The notes under the pieces were generated by a model. It was not told where the DNA came from. It worked only from the letters and a program-made list of their open reading frames with translations, and made no database searches. This document shows positions 24,185 through 33,901 of a stretch of 64,000 nucleotides of DNA, piece by piece. The stretch is from an uncultured Dehalococcoidia bacterium (GTDB taxonomy: Bacteria > Chloroflexota > Dehalococcoidia > Lucifugimonadales > Lucifugimonadaceae): the NCBI GenBank assembly GCA_951812795.1, contig OX638325.1:1178001-1242000 (forward strand), in the 5' to 3' direction. The number at the start of each line of letters is the position of its first letter. The first letter of the stretch is position 1. Position numbers and translations under genes: made by a program.

Positions 24185-26080
24185 CTAGAAATCGATCTCC
24201 TTCTCGATCCATACGTCCTTCAGGTAGTAACTGCCAAGTGGCGAGATACGGAATCCATTGACCCGGCGATTGACCAGTATCTTGCCCTCCGTGCCCCACC
24301 ACATCGGCACCCACACAGCATCGTTGACGATTATCTGCTCCGCCTGCTGGTATAGCTGAACTCGTCGCGCTGGGTCAGGCTCTGTGGTCGCCTCATCGAG
24401 CAATGCGTCCACCTCAGCGTTCGAATACTGAGTCTGGTTGATGGAGCTGTCACTACGGAACAACACGTCTACGAAGGTATGAGGATCCGGGTAATCGGGA
24501 CTCCATGCCAATGAGAAGACTTGGAGCCGGTAGTTGTCGATTTCCTGCAAGAACGTCGCCCATTCAACTTCTTGGAACTCGACCTCTACGCCAAGTGTTC
24601 GCGCCCACATGTCTGCGACCGCGAGAAGGTAAGTGGGTGGTGAGCCTCCGGTTCCTGGAGTTGTGAATACGATGCGAGGAAGTGATTCAGGGTCCGCATA
24701 CTTCGACATCGCCAGTTCTTCCTGGGCTTTGTCGGCATCGAACCTCAATCCTTCAAGGTCGGGATTGAATCCGACGAAACCTGGCGGTATCGGACCGTAC
24801 GCTGGTTTCGCTCGATTATTTAGTACCGCCTCCGCAATAAGTTCCTTATCGACCGCGTAGTTAAGGGCCCTTCGGAAGTGGACATCGTCGAACGGCGCTT
24901 GCTCGACGTTGAATCCGATGTAATACGTAACAAACTCGGCCGGTACATCGACAACCTCTTGCGAGATCTCTTCGTTCGGGTCCGTTACCCGTTCGTAGGA
25001 GGCCGCCGGAATCCCCGTGACGTGTATCTCATCGTTTTCATACATGGCCATCGCAGAACCACCCGCGAGGATGAAGTGCACCTCATCCAAGAACGCAGGC
25101 GTATCCCAGTATTTGTCGTTGCGAGCAAGAATCATGCTTACGCCAATTTCGTACGATTTCAATACGAACGGACCAGACCCGATCGGCGCGTCAGTCCAGG
25201 TCTCACCCCCAGATTCGACGTTGTCACGATTGACCACGAAGGTAACTGGGTAGGTCAATTTGGCGATGAAATACGGTTTGGGACTATCGATCTCGACTTC
25301 CAACGTGAGATCGTCGATCACCGTGATCCCTTCCGCAGACGTAGCATTACCGTCGACTATGTCATTGATCCCGACGATGTCACCGAGAAATTCCTTCACG
25401 ATCGGTGAACCAGTTTCAGGCAACGCAGCCCGTTCCCACGACCACTTGAAATCGAATGCCGTTAACGGGCTACCATCGCTGAACACCAAGCCTTCGCGGA
25501 GCACGAAACGATAGACTGTCCCATCCGCACTAACGGTAAAGCTCTCGGCCAAATCCGTCACGATTGGATTATTCGGATCATCGGTCAGTCTCGTCAAACC
25601 ACTGAACAATTGCAACGTAATGTCGTAGGAAGTGCTGTCTGTGGTCAAGGCTGGATCGAATGTAACCGGATCCGAACCCAGTAGACGGAAAACGCCACCC
25701 CTTCGCGCATCGAATTCGCGGTCATCGACATCCTCGGCCGCCTGCGACGCAGCCGTAGCCGTCTCTTCAGCGACAACGGTTGCTTGCTGCCCGGCGGACG
25801 CGGTAGCTTCCGCAACTGCCGTAGCGGTAGCTTCCGCGACTGCCGTAGATGTGGCGGCGGCGATGGCAGTCGCTGTCGGTGCAACGCCTGAACTGGTTCG
25901 CTGAACCTCCGGCGCCATCGTCGGGACCTGTGTAGCAGTGGGTTCCGGGACCGACGTGGCGGTCGGAGGCACGGGAGTTGGTTCGTCTGCACTGCAACCG
26001 ATTGCAAACATCACCGCGACAACTAGTCCGGCAATCATCAATCTTCTTACGTATCTCATCGCTCTTTGCACTTTCTTCAC
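24185..26080 (-). CDS. Peptide-type substrate-binding lipoprotein (SBP family 5), copy 1
   Basis: An exported lipoprotein that captures peptides for the adjacent permeases. A signal peptide (RRLMIAGLVVAVMFAIG) ends at the lipobox Cys of AIGC. A long Pro/Thr then Ala/Thr/Val linker follows, and the family 5 core begins with RRGGVFRLLGSDPVTFDPAL. It includes ESFTVSADGTVYRFVLREGL, FSDGSPLTAFDFKWSWER and the C-terminal RVQLYQQAEQIIVND and WWGTEGKILVNRRVNGF. The core is clearly paralogous to the next gene upstream, indicating a tandem duplication with divergence. GTG 26080 is the outer start; ATG 26059 just before the signal peptide is equally plausible. Confidence 0.9.
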   Translation of the reverse strand: MKKVQRAMRYVRRLMIAGLVVAVMFAIGCSADEPTPVPPTATSVPEPTATQVPTMAPEVQRTSSGVAPTATAIAAATSTAVAEATATAVAEATASAGQQATVVAEETATAASQAAEDVDDREFDARRGGVFRLLGSDPVTFDPALTTDSTSYDITLQLFSGLTRLTDDPNNPIVTDLAESFTVSADGTVYRFVLREGLVFSDGSPLTAFDFKWSWERAALPETGSPIVKEFLGDIVGINDIVDGNATSAEGITVIDDLTLEVEIDSPKPYFIAKLTYPVTFVVNRDNVESGGETWTDAPIGSGPFVLKSYEIGVSMILARNDKYWDTPAFLDEVHFILAGGSAMAMYENDEIHVTGIPAASYERVTDPNEEISQEVVDVPAEFVTYYIGFNVEQAPFDDVHFRRALNYAVDKELIAEAVLNNRAKPAYGPIPPGFVGFNPDLEGLRFDADKAQEELAMSKYADPESLPRIVFTTPGTGGSPPTYLLAVADMWARTLGVEVEFQEVEWATFLQEIDNYRLQVFSLAWSPDYPDPHTFVDVLFRSDSSINQTQYSNAEVDALLDEATTEPDPARRVQLYQQAEQIIVNDAVWVPMWWGTEGKILVNRRVNGFRISPLGSYYLKDVWIEKEIDF

Positions 26081-26162
26081 TTCAGATCTTCAGACTCCCA
26101 ACTTAGATACACGGTATCAAACGATGTTCCAAAAATGGGAAATTCTGATCGACTTCACGATA

Positions 26163-26193
26163 GGTTAGGTGAGTTAAGCGAACTCACCTAACC
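26163..26193 (+). terminator. Perfect 13-bp hairpin with T-tract on the plus strand
   Basis: GGTTAGGTGAGTT-AAGCG-AACTCACCTAACC is followed by ATCTTTTTG on the plus strand. Both flanking genes run on the minus strand, where no T-tract follows. It may partly stop antisense transcription, or protect or separate the two SBP messages as a simple stem. Confidence 0.6.
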
Positions 26194-26222
26194 ATCTTTT
26201 TGTTGACGGAGGTTCGTCTAGA

Positions 26223-27971
26223 TCAACCGTCTATCCAGACGTGTTGATAAATCGGCACGGACAATGGCGGGAACATCAATCCTTCGATGTGCTGCTTCAC
26301 CAGGACCTTGCCTTCCACGCCCCACCATAACGGCAACCAAGCTGCATCCTCAACGATGATCTCTTCCGCTTCTTGATACAACTCAATCCGGCGCACTGGA
26401 TCGGCTTCAACGTTAGCCTCCTCCAACAATGCGTCGACATCGGGGTTTGAGTAGTTCGTGTTGTTGATCGAACTACCCGTCCTGAAAAGGACATCCACGA
26501 ATGTGTGCGGATCGGGATAGTCGGCTTGCCAAGCCAGTGAGAACGCCTGGAGTCGATTTCGATGCAAGTCCTGCAAGAACGTCGCCCATTCGACTTGCTG
26601 TATCTCCACATCAACTTCCAATGTTCGACGCCACATGTCGGCAACAACCTCGGTCGTCAGACTGGGAGAGCCGCCGGTACCCGGCAGAGTAATCACGATG
26701 CGTGGCCTGGTATCCGGATCGGCATATTTCGACAATGCCAGCTCTTCCTTCGCCTTCTCCTCATCGAAACTCAAACCTTCAAGATCCGAGTTGAAGCCAA
26801 CGAAACCGGGTGGTATCACGCCCGTCGCGGGTCGCACCAAGTCAGAGAAAACCGCCTCCGCGACCAGTTGTTTATCCACCGCGAAATTCAGTGCACGTCG
26901 GAAATGCACATCGTCGAACGGCGCCTCTTCCATGTTGAAGCCGATGTAACTAGTGCTGAATGACGGCGGTACCTCGATCACATCCTTGGAAATCTCCTCG
27001 GTAGGATCGGAAACCCGCTCCAAGTCTGCGAGGCCGATACCCGTGATGTCGATCTCGTCGTTCTCGTACATCGCCATTGCTGAACCACCGGCTAGCAAGA
27101 GGTGCACTTCATCAAGGTACGCGGCGTCACCCCAGTAGTTGGAGTTCTTCGACAAAACCATACGTTCACCGATGCTGTAGTCCTTCAATACGAACGGACC
27201 CGTTCCAACTAGGGAATCGGTCCAGTTTTCGCCACCGGACGTGACATTGTCGGCATTGACTACGAACGCAATGGGGTAGGTCAACTTGGCGATGAAATAC
27301 GGTTTCGGCGCATCGATTGTGACCTGCAACGTGTGGTCATCAATCACCTCGATGCCGTCGGCCGTGGTGGCGTCGCCGTCGATGATCGCCTGCACCCCTA
27401 CGATGTCGCCCAAAAACTCGTCGACGATCGGCGACTCGGTTTCCGGAGCTGCGGCCCGTTCCCACGACCATTTAAAATCCGAAGCAGTTACGGGCGAACC
27501 GTCGCTAAACTTCAGATCTTCTCTGAGGATGAACTTGTAGGTCTTCCCACCGTTGCTGACCGTGTAACTCTCAGCCAGGTCGGCTACGATCGGTTCGTCC
27601 GATTCTCCGGTCAGCTTCACCAGACCGCTGAACAATTCAATCACGATGCCGTACGAAGTACCGTCAGTCACAAGCGCGGGATCCAACGTCGGCGGATCTG
27701 ACCACAGTCGCCGGAAGATCCCACCACTTCGCTCTTCATCGCCGGAACCCTCTGGTGTTTGAAGCAACTCGGGGGCAACTTTCGGCTGACCCGAACTCGG
27801 CGTTGGGCGTTCGGCCCGGGTTGGCGGGGGTGTCGAAACAACGGTCGGGACTTGCGTCGCAGTTGGTTCGGGTGCGGGTGGTTGCGTCGGTTCAGGTTCG
27901 GTCGTGCACGCTACGGCGAACAAGGCAACCGCGGCGATCAACGATACACCAAAGAAACGGGCTATCTTCAT
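26223..27971 (-). CDS. Peptide-type substrate-binding lipoprotein (SBP family 5), copy 2
   Basis: The first gene of the transport operon encodes a 582-residue lipoprotein: signal peptide FGVSLIAAVALFAVAC with the lipobox Cys, a short Pro/Thr/Glu linker, then the family 5 core GGIFRRLWSDPPTLDPALV, TYKFILREDLKFSDGSP, ENDEIDITGIGLADLERV and WWGVEGKVLVKQHIEG. It matches the next gene along nearly its whole length but has a shorter linker and different pocket residues, so the two may bind different peptides for one channel. GGAGA lies 6 nt before ATG 27971. Confidence 0.9.
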   Translation of the reverse strand: MKIARFFGVSLIAAVALFAVACTTEPEPTQPPAPEPTATQVPTVVSTPPPTRAERPTPSSGQPKVAPELLQTPEGSGDEERSGGIFRRLWSDPPTLDPALVTDGTSYGIVIELFSGLVKLTGESDEPIVADLAESYTVSNGGKTYKFILREDLKFSDGSPVTASDFKWSWERAAAPETESPIVDEFLGDIVGVQAIIDGDATTADGIEVIDDHTLQVTIDAPKPYFIAKLTYPIAFVVNADNVTSGGENWTDSLVGTGPFVLKDYSIGERMVLSKNSNYWGDAAYLDEVHLLLAGGSAMAMYENDEIDITGIGLADLERVSDPTEEISKDVIEVPPSFSTSYIGFNMEEAPFDDVHFRRALNFAVDKQLVAEAVFSDLVRPATGVIPPGFVGFNSDLEGLSFDEEKAKEELALSKYADPDTRPRIVITLPGTGGSPSLTTEVVADMWRRTLEVDVEIQQVEWATFLQDLHRNRLQAFSLAWQADYPDPHTFVDVLFRTGSSINNTNYSNPDVDALLEEANVEADPVRRIELYQEAEEIIVEDAAWLPLWWGVEGKVLVKQHIEGLMFPPLSVPIYQHVWIDG

Positions 27972-28154
27972 CTGCTATCTCCAGCTATCACTTCGATTTC
28001 TGACTGCCTAATTATTCTTACGAATCAGTTACTCACATTGGATTGCGAGTCTGCGATGTCGAATCAAATTAACGTGGAATATCCGGACATCATGGTTGCT
28101 TGCCATTCATACGGTCTTCAACCCTAGGGCGGTCATTCCTGTCAACACCACCGA

Positions 28155-29256
28155 TTAGCCACCGGTCGAAGATTGAAGATACGCCTTCAAGAAACCACCG
28201 AGATCACCTTCCAACACGCCGCGAGCATCCGAAACTTCATAATCGGTCCGGTGATCCTTCACCATCTGGTAGGGATGCAAGACATAGCTGCGAACTTGGC
28301 GTCCGAACTCCGCCGAAACGTGATCGCCCTTGAGCTTCGCCTGTGCGGCCGCACGCTTTTGATTCTCGAGATCCGTGACTCGAGCGTGCAAAATCTTCAT
28401 CGCAACTTGGCGGTTTTGGGCTTGCGAGCGCTCGTTTTGTACAGATACAACGATGCCAGTGGGTTCGTGCGTCAAGCGAACCGCGGTTGAGTTTTTTTGC
28501 ACACTCTGACCGCCGTGTCCGCTCGCTCGAAACGCCTCCATCCGCACTTCCGCCGGGTCGATCTCAACTTCATCGGCCGCGGCGGGTTCAGGATATACCT
28601 CGACCAGTGAAAAACTCGTGTGGCGACGATTACCTGAATCGAATGGCGACAATCGGACTAAGCGATGAACTCCTCTTTCCGATTTGAGGTAACCGTAAGG
28701 GTGGTCACCGGAAACTCGCACCGCGGCAGACTTTATTCCTGCTTCCTCGCCCGGGGTAAAGTCGAGAACGTCCGCATCGTAGCCGGCCTGCTCGCTCCAC
28801 CGCAGATACATCCGCAGCAACATCTCCGACCAATCTTGGGCGTCGACACCGCCAGCGCCTTGTTTCACCGAGATGATCGCTGGTCTCGCGTCGTGTTTCC
28901 CATTCAACTGCAATCGGAATTCTTGGTCTGCTAAATCGGCGCCCAAGCTCTCCGCATCGAGTCCGAGCTGGGCCAGCATCACGCCATCAGACTCGTCGTC
29001 CGCCAATTCGATAAGCTCCACCAAATCATCTGATCGTCGTTGGAGCGTTTCCCATGCCGTCACCTCATCTTTCAACGCGGTCAGAGACTGCATGCGACCT
29101 TGTGCCTTTTGGTGGTTTGACCAGAAACCGGGATCCAGAGTCTGCTTTTCCATGAGGGAGATCTGCGAACGCTTTTTGGCGAGGTCAAAGATGCCTCACG
29201 ATCTGCGCGATGCGTCCGCGTAACTCTTGGGCGTTTGATTGGAGCTGTGGGTCCAT
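28155..29256 (-). CDS. prfB: Peptide chain release factor 2 with programmed +1 frameshift
   Basis: RF2 reads UGA and UAA stop codons and triggers peptide release. The gene starts at ATG 29256: 23 codons (MDPQLQSNAQELRGRI then AQIVRHL) lead to an in-frame TGA at 29185-29187. The remainder continues in the +1 frame from GAC, through DLAKKRSQISLMEKQTLDP to the stop at 28155. The long frame contains the SPF anticodon-like tripeptide (LSPFDSGNRRHTSF) that marks RF2 and the GGQ catalytic motif (ASGHGGQSVQKNSTAVRL). Reading the frameshift gives a normal length of about 366 residues; the downstream frame alone would lack the N-terminus. Low RF2 should favour the shift, giving autoregulation. It lies upstream of the transport operon on the same strand. 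Confidence 0.95.
29185..29199 (-). promoter_or_regulatory. RF2 programmed frameshift site
   Basis: On the minus strand the site reads GTGAGG-CAT-CTT-TGA-C: the slippery CTT, the UGA stop followed by C, and an internal Shine-Dalgarno-like GAGG spaced 3 nt before CTT. All three classical elements are present. Confidence 0.9.
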
Positions 29257-29303
29257 GGCTGGATTCAAGTATATGAATGGATAGTTGGCGTAGGCCCAAC
29301 AAA

Positions 29304-29340
29304 CACGTACGCCCCTCGGATTCCCAAGGGGCGTAGCGTG
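29304..29340 (-). terminator. Terminator after surface protein gene A
   Basis: TACGCCCCT (29308-29316) pairs with AGGGGCGTA (29327-29335), extended by CACG/CGTG; on the minus strand TTTGTTGG follows. Confidence 0.75.
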
Positions 29341-29373
29341 CGCTTTCAGTCTTGCGACTTGAAGGTCAATCGC

Positions 29374-32300
29374 TTATGGTGCGATGTCGTGGCCTGACGT
29401 GTAGTAGACCCAGATACCACTGCCGATCATGATGCCTTCGTCGTTCTTGAGGACGTCCCACGTGTTGTTGATGTGGTCCCAAGTGTAGGCACGGGTGTAG
29501 TTGCCGAGGTACTCAGCCGCGGTAATGGGGTCGTTGTTGCCGTTGCGCAACGTCTCGCCTGCATCGTCTTGCGTCTGGTCGCCGTCGACGTCCACGACGC
29601 CTACGAAGTTCCAGCCTTCATCGGTCGGGATGTCCGACGGGTTCGGTTGACCGTCAGTTGCACGGTCGCCCTTGCCTGCGAGCTTCACGGCCTGCGTGAT
29701 GAAGCCTTGTGAGTGGACCCAGTAGCCGTAGCGTGCTTCAACGTCGTTGAGGGTTGCTACCTCTTCGCTGGTCGTCCAGACACCGTCCACTCGTGTCGCC
29801 ATGCGCCACGGGCTGACCGGCTCAGTTACGTTCCAACCGATGACCTGGTCGATAGCGGTGTTGGTGAACACTGCGTGCAGTGCACGGTCGACCGGGTTCG
29901 CCGGGAACGAGATCGAGTTCCAACCTGCGAGCAAGTCAAGAACGAACGGAGCCCGTTCCTTGACCTCGAAGCTGTAGGTGTGGTCGTCTTCATTGTTCGC
30001 CGCGTCGTTGGCCTCGACGTAGACCTCGTAGGTGCCGACAGCCAGAGGCTCGGGCCACCATACGAATTCGTTGTCTTCTATGGCCTGCAGGTCGGCAGTG
30101 TAGTCGGTGCCATCGACCTCGAACGTCGTCACATCAACGGTCGTGCCTTCGTCACCGAAGGCCAGCAGGACGAACGGTCGCGATTCAAAAACGTCTTCAC
30201 CGTCGAACGGGACGAGTTCACTTTCGTCACCGTCATCCCAGGCTGCCTTGAGTTCGGTGTCGTAGTCGAAGTTGATGGTCGATGCCGAGTAGTTCAATAC
30301 CTGGTCGGAATCTCGCATGTAGGAACTGCGGTCGCGGCCCCACACGATGACGGTCAGTGTGCCATTTTCGACTGCCTGGTCACCTGAGAGGTTGGACCAA
30401 TCGTATTCCCAGTTATTGCCCGCGCGCCGGTGAGCGTTCGTTCGAGCGACATCGAAGTAAGTACTCGGAGAATTTGCTGCAACGGCGTCCTCCTCGTGGT
30501 CGGCACACATCGTGCGAACATCGGGGTCGTCCGCGAGCTCTGGAGCCGCGTTGTGCGTCTCTTCGTCCGGTGCGGCCATGTTGATGTCGTCGCTGGTAAA
30601 CGCACCTGTGCGGTTCGAGGCGAACTTCGCCGGGCTAGTTCCATCCTCGTCGTTGTCCCAGAATAGGCCCGAACATACAACCGCGAATTGCGGTGCGCCT
30701 TGGATGGCCTCGTCAGCGGAGATTGCGATCTTCATCCCTGCCTTGGTCAACTCAGACGGACCTTCGCCATCAACGTCGTCGTTAAGGCCGGTGCCACCGC
30801 TCAGCGTCAACGAGAAGGTTGGCAAGATGCCGTCGTTCAACTCGATGCCGTCTAGGCGGCGGTCGGTCGACTCGTTGCCCGCGAGGTCGGCGATCGACTG
30901 TCCGTCCGCCAGATCAACGCTCGGCGTTGAGTCGGGAGCCAACTCTTCCTCGAGCAACAGGTAGACCTTCTTGCCGTCCACGGCTGCATCGATGACGGTT
31001 GCATCAGTTCCACCAGCCAATCCATCAAGTTTGACTTCGAAGGTACCGACACCGACTGTAGCCGGGTCTATGGGACCGTCGAACACGACCATAACGCCAG
31101 CGTTGTTCGTCGACTCGTCGCCGTCGGCATCAATGAAGAAACCGGTGGCGGACTGGTCGTCGTCGTATTTGGGGTCGACGTCGTCGAGGATGTAGGTGTG
31201 GCGTGAGTAGACACCGATCACGTTGTGCTTGATACCGTCGCCCTGCTTGTCGGTGCGGTCTTTGTAATCCGTTCCAAGGTCGTGGATGAAGGCCGGAGCG
31301 CTGGGGTCGGAGTCGGAGAAACCGATGTTACCGGCAACGTCCAACACGACTGCTTGGATGTCGATGACGTGGTTGTAACGGCCGTCGTCAGCGACGCCCG
31401 GCGGGAAGTCGATACGAACGATGTCGTCGAACTCACCAGCCACGGCACCGTCCTCGAAGTCCTCAGCTTCCGCGACCTTGTAGACATTTACATCGTTATC
31501 GTCTTCAGTCGCCTTGTAGATCTCTTTGCTGTAGATGATGCCGTAAGTGCCAGCACCACCAGAGAAGCCGGAGTACTGGGAGCGCAAAACAGCAGCAGGG
31601 TCTTCTTTCGGATCATCGCACACGCCATCAGGTACGTCATCGCCGTTCGCACTCACCCCGTCGACACAGATTTGACCGCGATCGTAGGTCTCAGTGTCTG
31701 CCTCCGGTACGCCTAGCACACCCAAATTCCAGACCGGCGTCGAGTCATCGTTGTCGTCAGGGGTGTTGTCGGCGTAGATCTTGAACGAATCCTCGCGGAG
31801 ACCGGATCCGCCGCCATCACCGAACGTGCCGATCAACTCGGGGGAGTCGTCGGTGCTGGCGGTGCCGTCGATTGGCGAGTCGACCTGGATGGTCGGCGCG
31901 TCTTTGTCAATGATGATCGAGAGCGTGCGAGTGTCACCGTTCGAGTTCTTGTAGGTGATGGTTACGGGGCCACTCTCAACGCCGATGACCGCATATTCAT
32001 TTTGACCTGGGCCAGTTGCGTCATCGGTACGCAGACCCCAGTTGTCTTTCGGTTCGCCTTCGTCACGGTCGGTTGCGGGATCGTCATCGACTGAACCATC
32101 GCCATCAGCATCGGTCAATCGAATGTAACCCTCGTAGATACCTGAGAACCGGTCGTCAGATTTCTCTTTCAGCCAGAGGTTCTGGGTCGGGCTGTTTCCA
32201 TCAGAGCTAACTCGTAGAACCAAAGCGTCTTGGTTATCGGCCAACTCAGCATCTTCGTCATCGAAGAAAACGGGAGATACGTCCTTACCGTCGACCTCCT

Positions 32301-33225
32301 GATATTCCGATTTTTTGCGGCCGCCGACAATCTCTTCGTATTCGCTGGTTTCGTAGTAGATGTACTGGATATTGAGATCGATGTCGTCGATATCGGGATC
32401 GACTTCCCGATTCACACCTAGCGACGCTGAAATTCGCATCCACGGTGCGGTTGAGCCCTCGGCACCAGAGCCAAAGTCTTCGTCTAGTTTGATGTACTGG
32501 GACAAGTCCTCAAGACTACCGGCGGTACCGTCCTTAATCACGGTCCCAAACCAGTAAACGTCACCATCTGGCGCCATCGGGTGGTCTGCGCTGTTGTCAC
32601 CAGTCAATTCGAATTGCGCCAGACCGGAGGTTGCAATTTCGCCGAGAGTTTCGTTGAGGTCGAGCCTGTTGAAATACGCAGCTGGTCCGTTGAGGCGAAC
32701 TCGCCTTGCCGTTAAGGGGTTGCTGTCGTCATCCTCCGAAATCAACATGAACATTTCGGGCCCAACCGCGGCCTCAATCGCCGGTGTTAGCGTTGCTGCG
32801 AGTAACGTATCAGTCGGAGCGGAAGCCGCAACCGCGTAAATCTTCCCTGTGCGCTTGTCGCGATCTTTGTCCTCGATGCTGATCTTGATGAGGTCGGCGT
32901 TCTTGAGGATTGCACGCGGCTGATCGCCCGATGTCTTCGGGTCGATGGCATAAGTTGCGAAGACGCTGTCGGCTTCGGTGATCGAGTCCCGACCGGCGAC
33001 GTTGTAGCCTTCGGCGGCGGTATCTTCTTCGTTACCATCGCCGTCGTCACAATCTCCGACACCGAACGCATCGGTATTGGTGGTGTAGCAGGTTCCGACG
33101 TTAAGCACGTCGATCGTTCCGGTAGCCGCTTCTACCGTTCCCGGTGAGCCGGCTCGCACCGCCACCACCGCAACGGCAAGTATCAGCACGGCCAGAGCCG
33201 TCAAGATTCTCGATGAAAGCTGCAC
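29374..33225 (-). CDS. Giant exported surface protein, paralog A
   Basis: A 1283-residue acidic secreted protein. It has a signal peptide (ILTALAVLILAVAVVAV, cleavage near AATG), then an N-terminal module DVLNVGTC...C (two conserved Cys), FATYAIDPKT and DLIKISIEDKDRDKRTG. Mid-protein Ig-like repeats include IQVDSPIDGTASTDDSPELI and DSFKIYADN. A segment like the SbsA Ig-like domain reads VVFDGPIDPATVGVGTFEV through IADLAGN. The C-terminus has two GWN...YWV/IWVYY modules and stops at HDIAP. No membrane anchor or SLH domain is seen. An S-layer or adhesive outer-coat role is inference. It begins at GTG with AGGAGG 9 nt before. The promoter and signal sequence are nearly identical to those of paralog B. 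Confidence 0.85.
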   Translation of the reverse strand: MQLSSRILTALAVLILAVAVVAVRAGSPGTVEAATGTIDVLNVGTCYTTNTDAFGVGDCDDGDGNEEDTAAEGYNVAGRDSITEADSVFATYAIDPKTSGDQPRAILKNADLIKISIEDKDRDKRTGKIYAVAASAPTDTLLAATLTPAIEAAVGPEMFMLISEDDDSNPLTARRVRLNGPAAYFNRLDLNETLGEIATSGLAQFELTGDNSADHPMAPDGDVYWFGTVIKDGTAGSLEDLSQYIKLDEDFGSGAEGSTAPWMRISASLGVNREVDPDIDDIDLNIQYIYYETSEYEEIVGGRKKSEYQEVDGKDVSPVFFDDEDAELADNQDALVLRVSSDGNSPTQNLWLKEKSDDRFSGIYEGYIRLTDADGDGSVDDDPATDRDEGEPKDNWGLRTDDATGPGQNEYAVIGVESGPVTITYKNSNGDTRTLSIIIDKDAPTIQVDSPIDGTASTDDSPELIGTFGDGGGSGLREDSFKIYADNTPDDNDDSTPVWNLGVLGVPEADTETYDRGQICVDGVSANGDDVPDGVCDDPKEDPAAVLRSQYSGFSGGAGTYGIIYSKEIYKATEDDNDVNVYKVAEAEDFEDGAVAGEFDDIVRIDFPPGVADDGRYNHVIDIQAVVLDVAGNIGFSDSDPSAPAFIHDLGTDYKDRTDKQGDGIKHNVIGVYSRHTYILDDVDPKYDDDQSATGFFIDADGDESTNNAGVMVVFDGPIDPATVGVGTFEVKLDGLAGGTDATVIDAAVDGKKVYLLLEEELAPDSTPSVDLADGQSIADLAGNESTDRRLDGIELNDGILPTFSLTLSGGTGLNDDVDGEGPSELTKAGMKIAISADEAIQGAPQFAVVCSGLFWDNDEDGTSPAKFASNRTGAFTSDDINMAAPDEETHNAAPELADDPDVRTMCADHEEDAVAANSPSTYFDVARTNAHRRAGNNWEYDWSNLSGDQAVENGTLTVIVWGRDRSSYMRDSDQVLNYSASTINFDYDTELKAAWDDGDESELVPFDGEDVFESRPFVLLAFGDEGTTVDVTTFEVDGTDYTADLQAIEDNEFVWWPEPLAVGTYEVYVEANDAANNEDDHTYSFEVKERAPFVLDLLAGWNSISFPANPVDRALHAVFTNTAIDQVIGWNVTEPVSPWRMATRVDGVWTTSEEVATLNDVEARYGYWVHSQGFITQAVKLAGKGDRATDGQPNPSDIPTDEGWNFVGVVDVDGDQTQDDAGETLRNGNNDPITAAEYLGNYTRAYTWDHINNTWDVLKNDEGIMIGSGIWVYYTSGHDIAP

Positions 33226-33396
33226 AGCTGCAGTCCTCCTGTATCTATCTCTCTACCGGTTCGATACCCGACACGTAAACCACAACGTTACACACGCTGT
33301 TGTTAAAGCCGTCTTGCCCGGATGTTTCCATAGCACTCTCAAGACGCGCAACGAACCACACGTCCGTAGGCACGCCCTGAAAACTATATGATACCG

Positions 33397-33425
33397 AATA
33401 TATGCCACCACGCGCGCCCTGTCAA
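33397..33425 (-). promoter_or_regulatory. Strong sigma70 promoter of surface gene A
   Basis: On the minus strand TTGACA (33420-33425), a 17-nt spacer and TATATT (33397-33402). The initially transcribed region GGTATCATATA-n-TTTTCA is shared with gene B and, in variant form, gene C. It predicts a leader of about 165 nt. Confidence 0.75.
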
Positions 33426-33451
33426 TCAAATTCTCCCAAACAGTTGTTATC

Positions 33452-33786
33452 GCCCTCACCCTAGCCCTCTCCCGCCCAGCGGGAGAGGGGACGGTTGTTG
33501 CCGGAAAGGGGCGCCGCGGTGGTAGGGGGACGGGGAGTGTGACGTGGAAGGTGGTGTTCGGGCGGTGCGTGGTCGGCCCCCGCCGCACCGGGCCCTCACC
33601 CTAGCCCTCTCCCGCCCAGCGGGAGAGGGGACGAGTGTTGAGGGTAAGGACAATCGCTGCGACGGAAGGGCAAGCTGATGCTGCGATGAAGGCTTGACGA
33701 CGCCTGGCATTCGACATCGCAGAGGTACCGCAGACCACTGCCACGATCCCCTCTCCCGCTCGGCGGGAGAGGGCTAGGGTGAGGGC
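33452..33786. repeat. Palindromic repeats and an inverted-repeat-flanked element
   Basis: The gap 33226-33901 has no gene. Elements with GCCCTCACCCTAGCCCTCTCCCGC and its hairpin lie at 33452-33490, 33592-33630 and, inverted, 33748-33786. The last two enclose about 117 bp, forming a unit of about 195 bp with 24-bp terminal inverted repeats. A nearly identical unit lies at 38017-38211 upstream of paralog B. Confidence 0.85.
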
Positions 33787-33845
33787 ACGGGGACGGCGAG
33801 GGGTTCGCTCTCGGGACACCATCCTTCGCATCCTAGTTCAACAAA

Positions 33846-33873
33846 ACGCCCCCCGTGTCTCCACGGGGGGCGT
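33846..33873 (-). terminator. Terminator after surface protein gene B
   Basis: ACGCCCCCCGTG-TCTC-CACGGGGGGCGT, a 12-bp stem followed on the minus strand by TTTTGTTG. Confidence 0.9.
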
Positions 33874-33901
33874 CTTACCGTTCATGGTGTCTCGATGTCC
33901 C

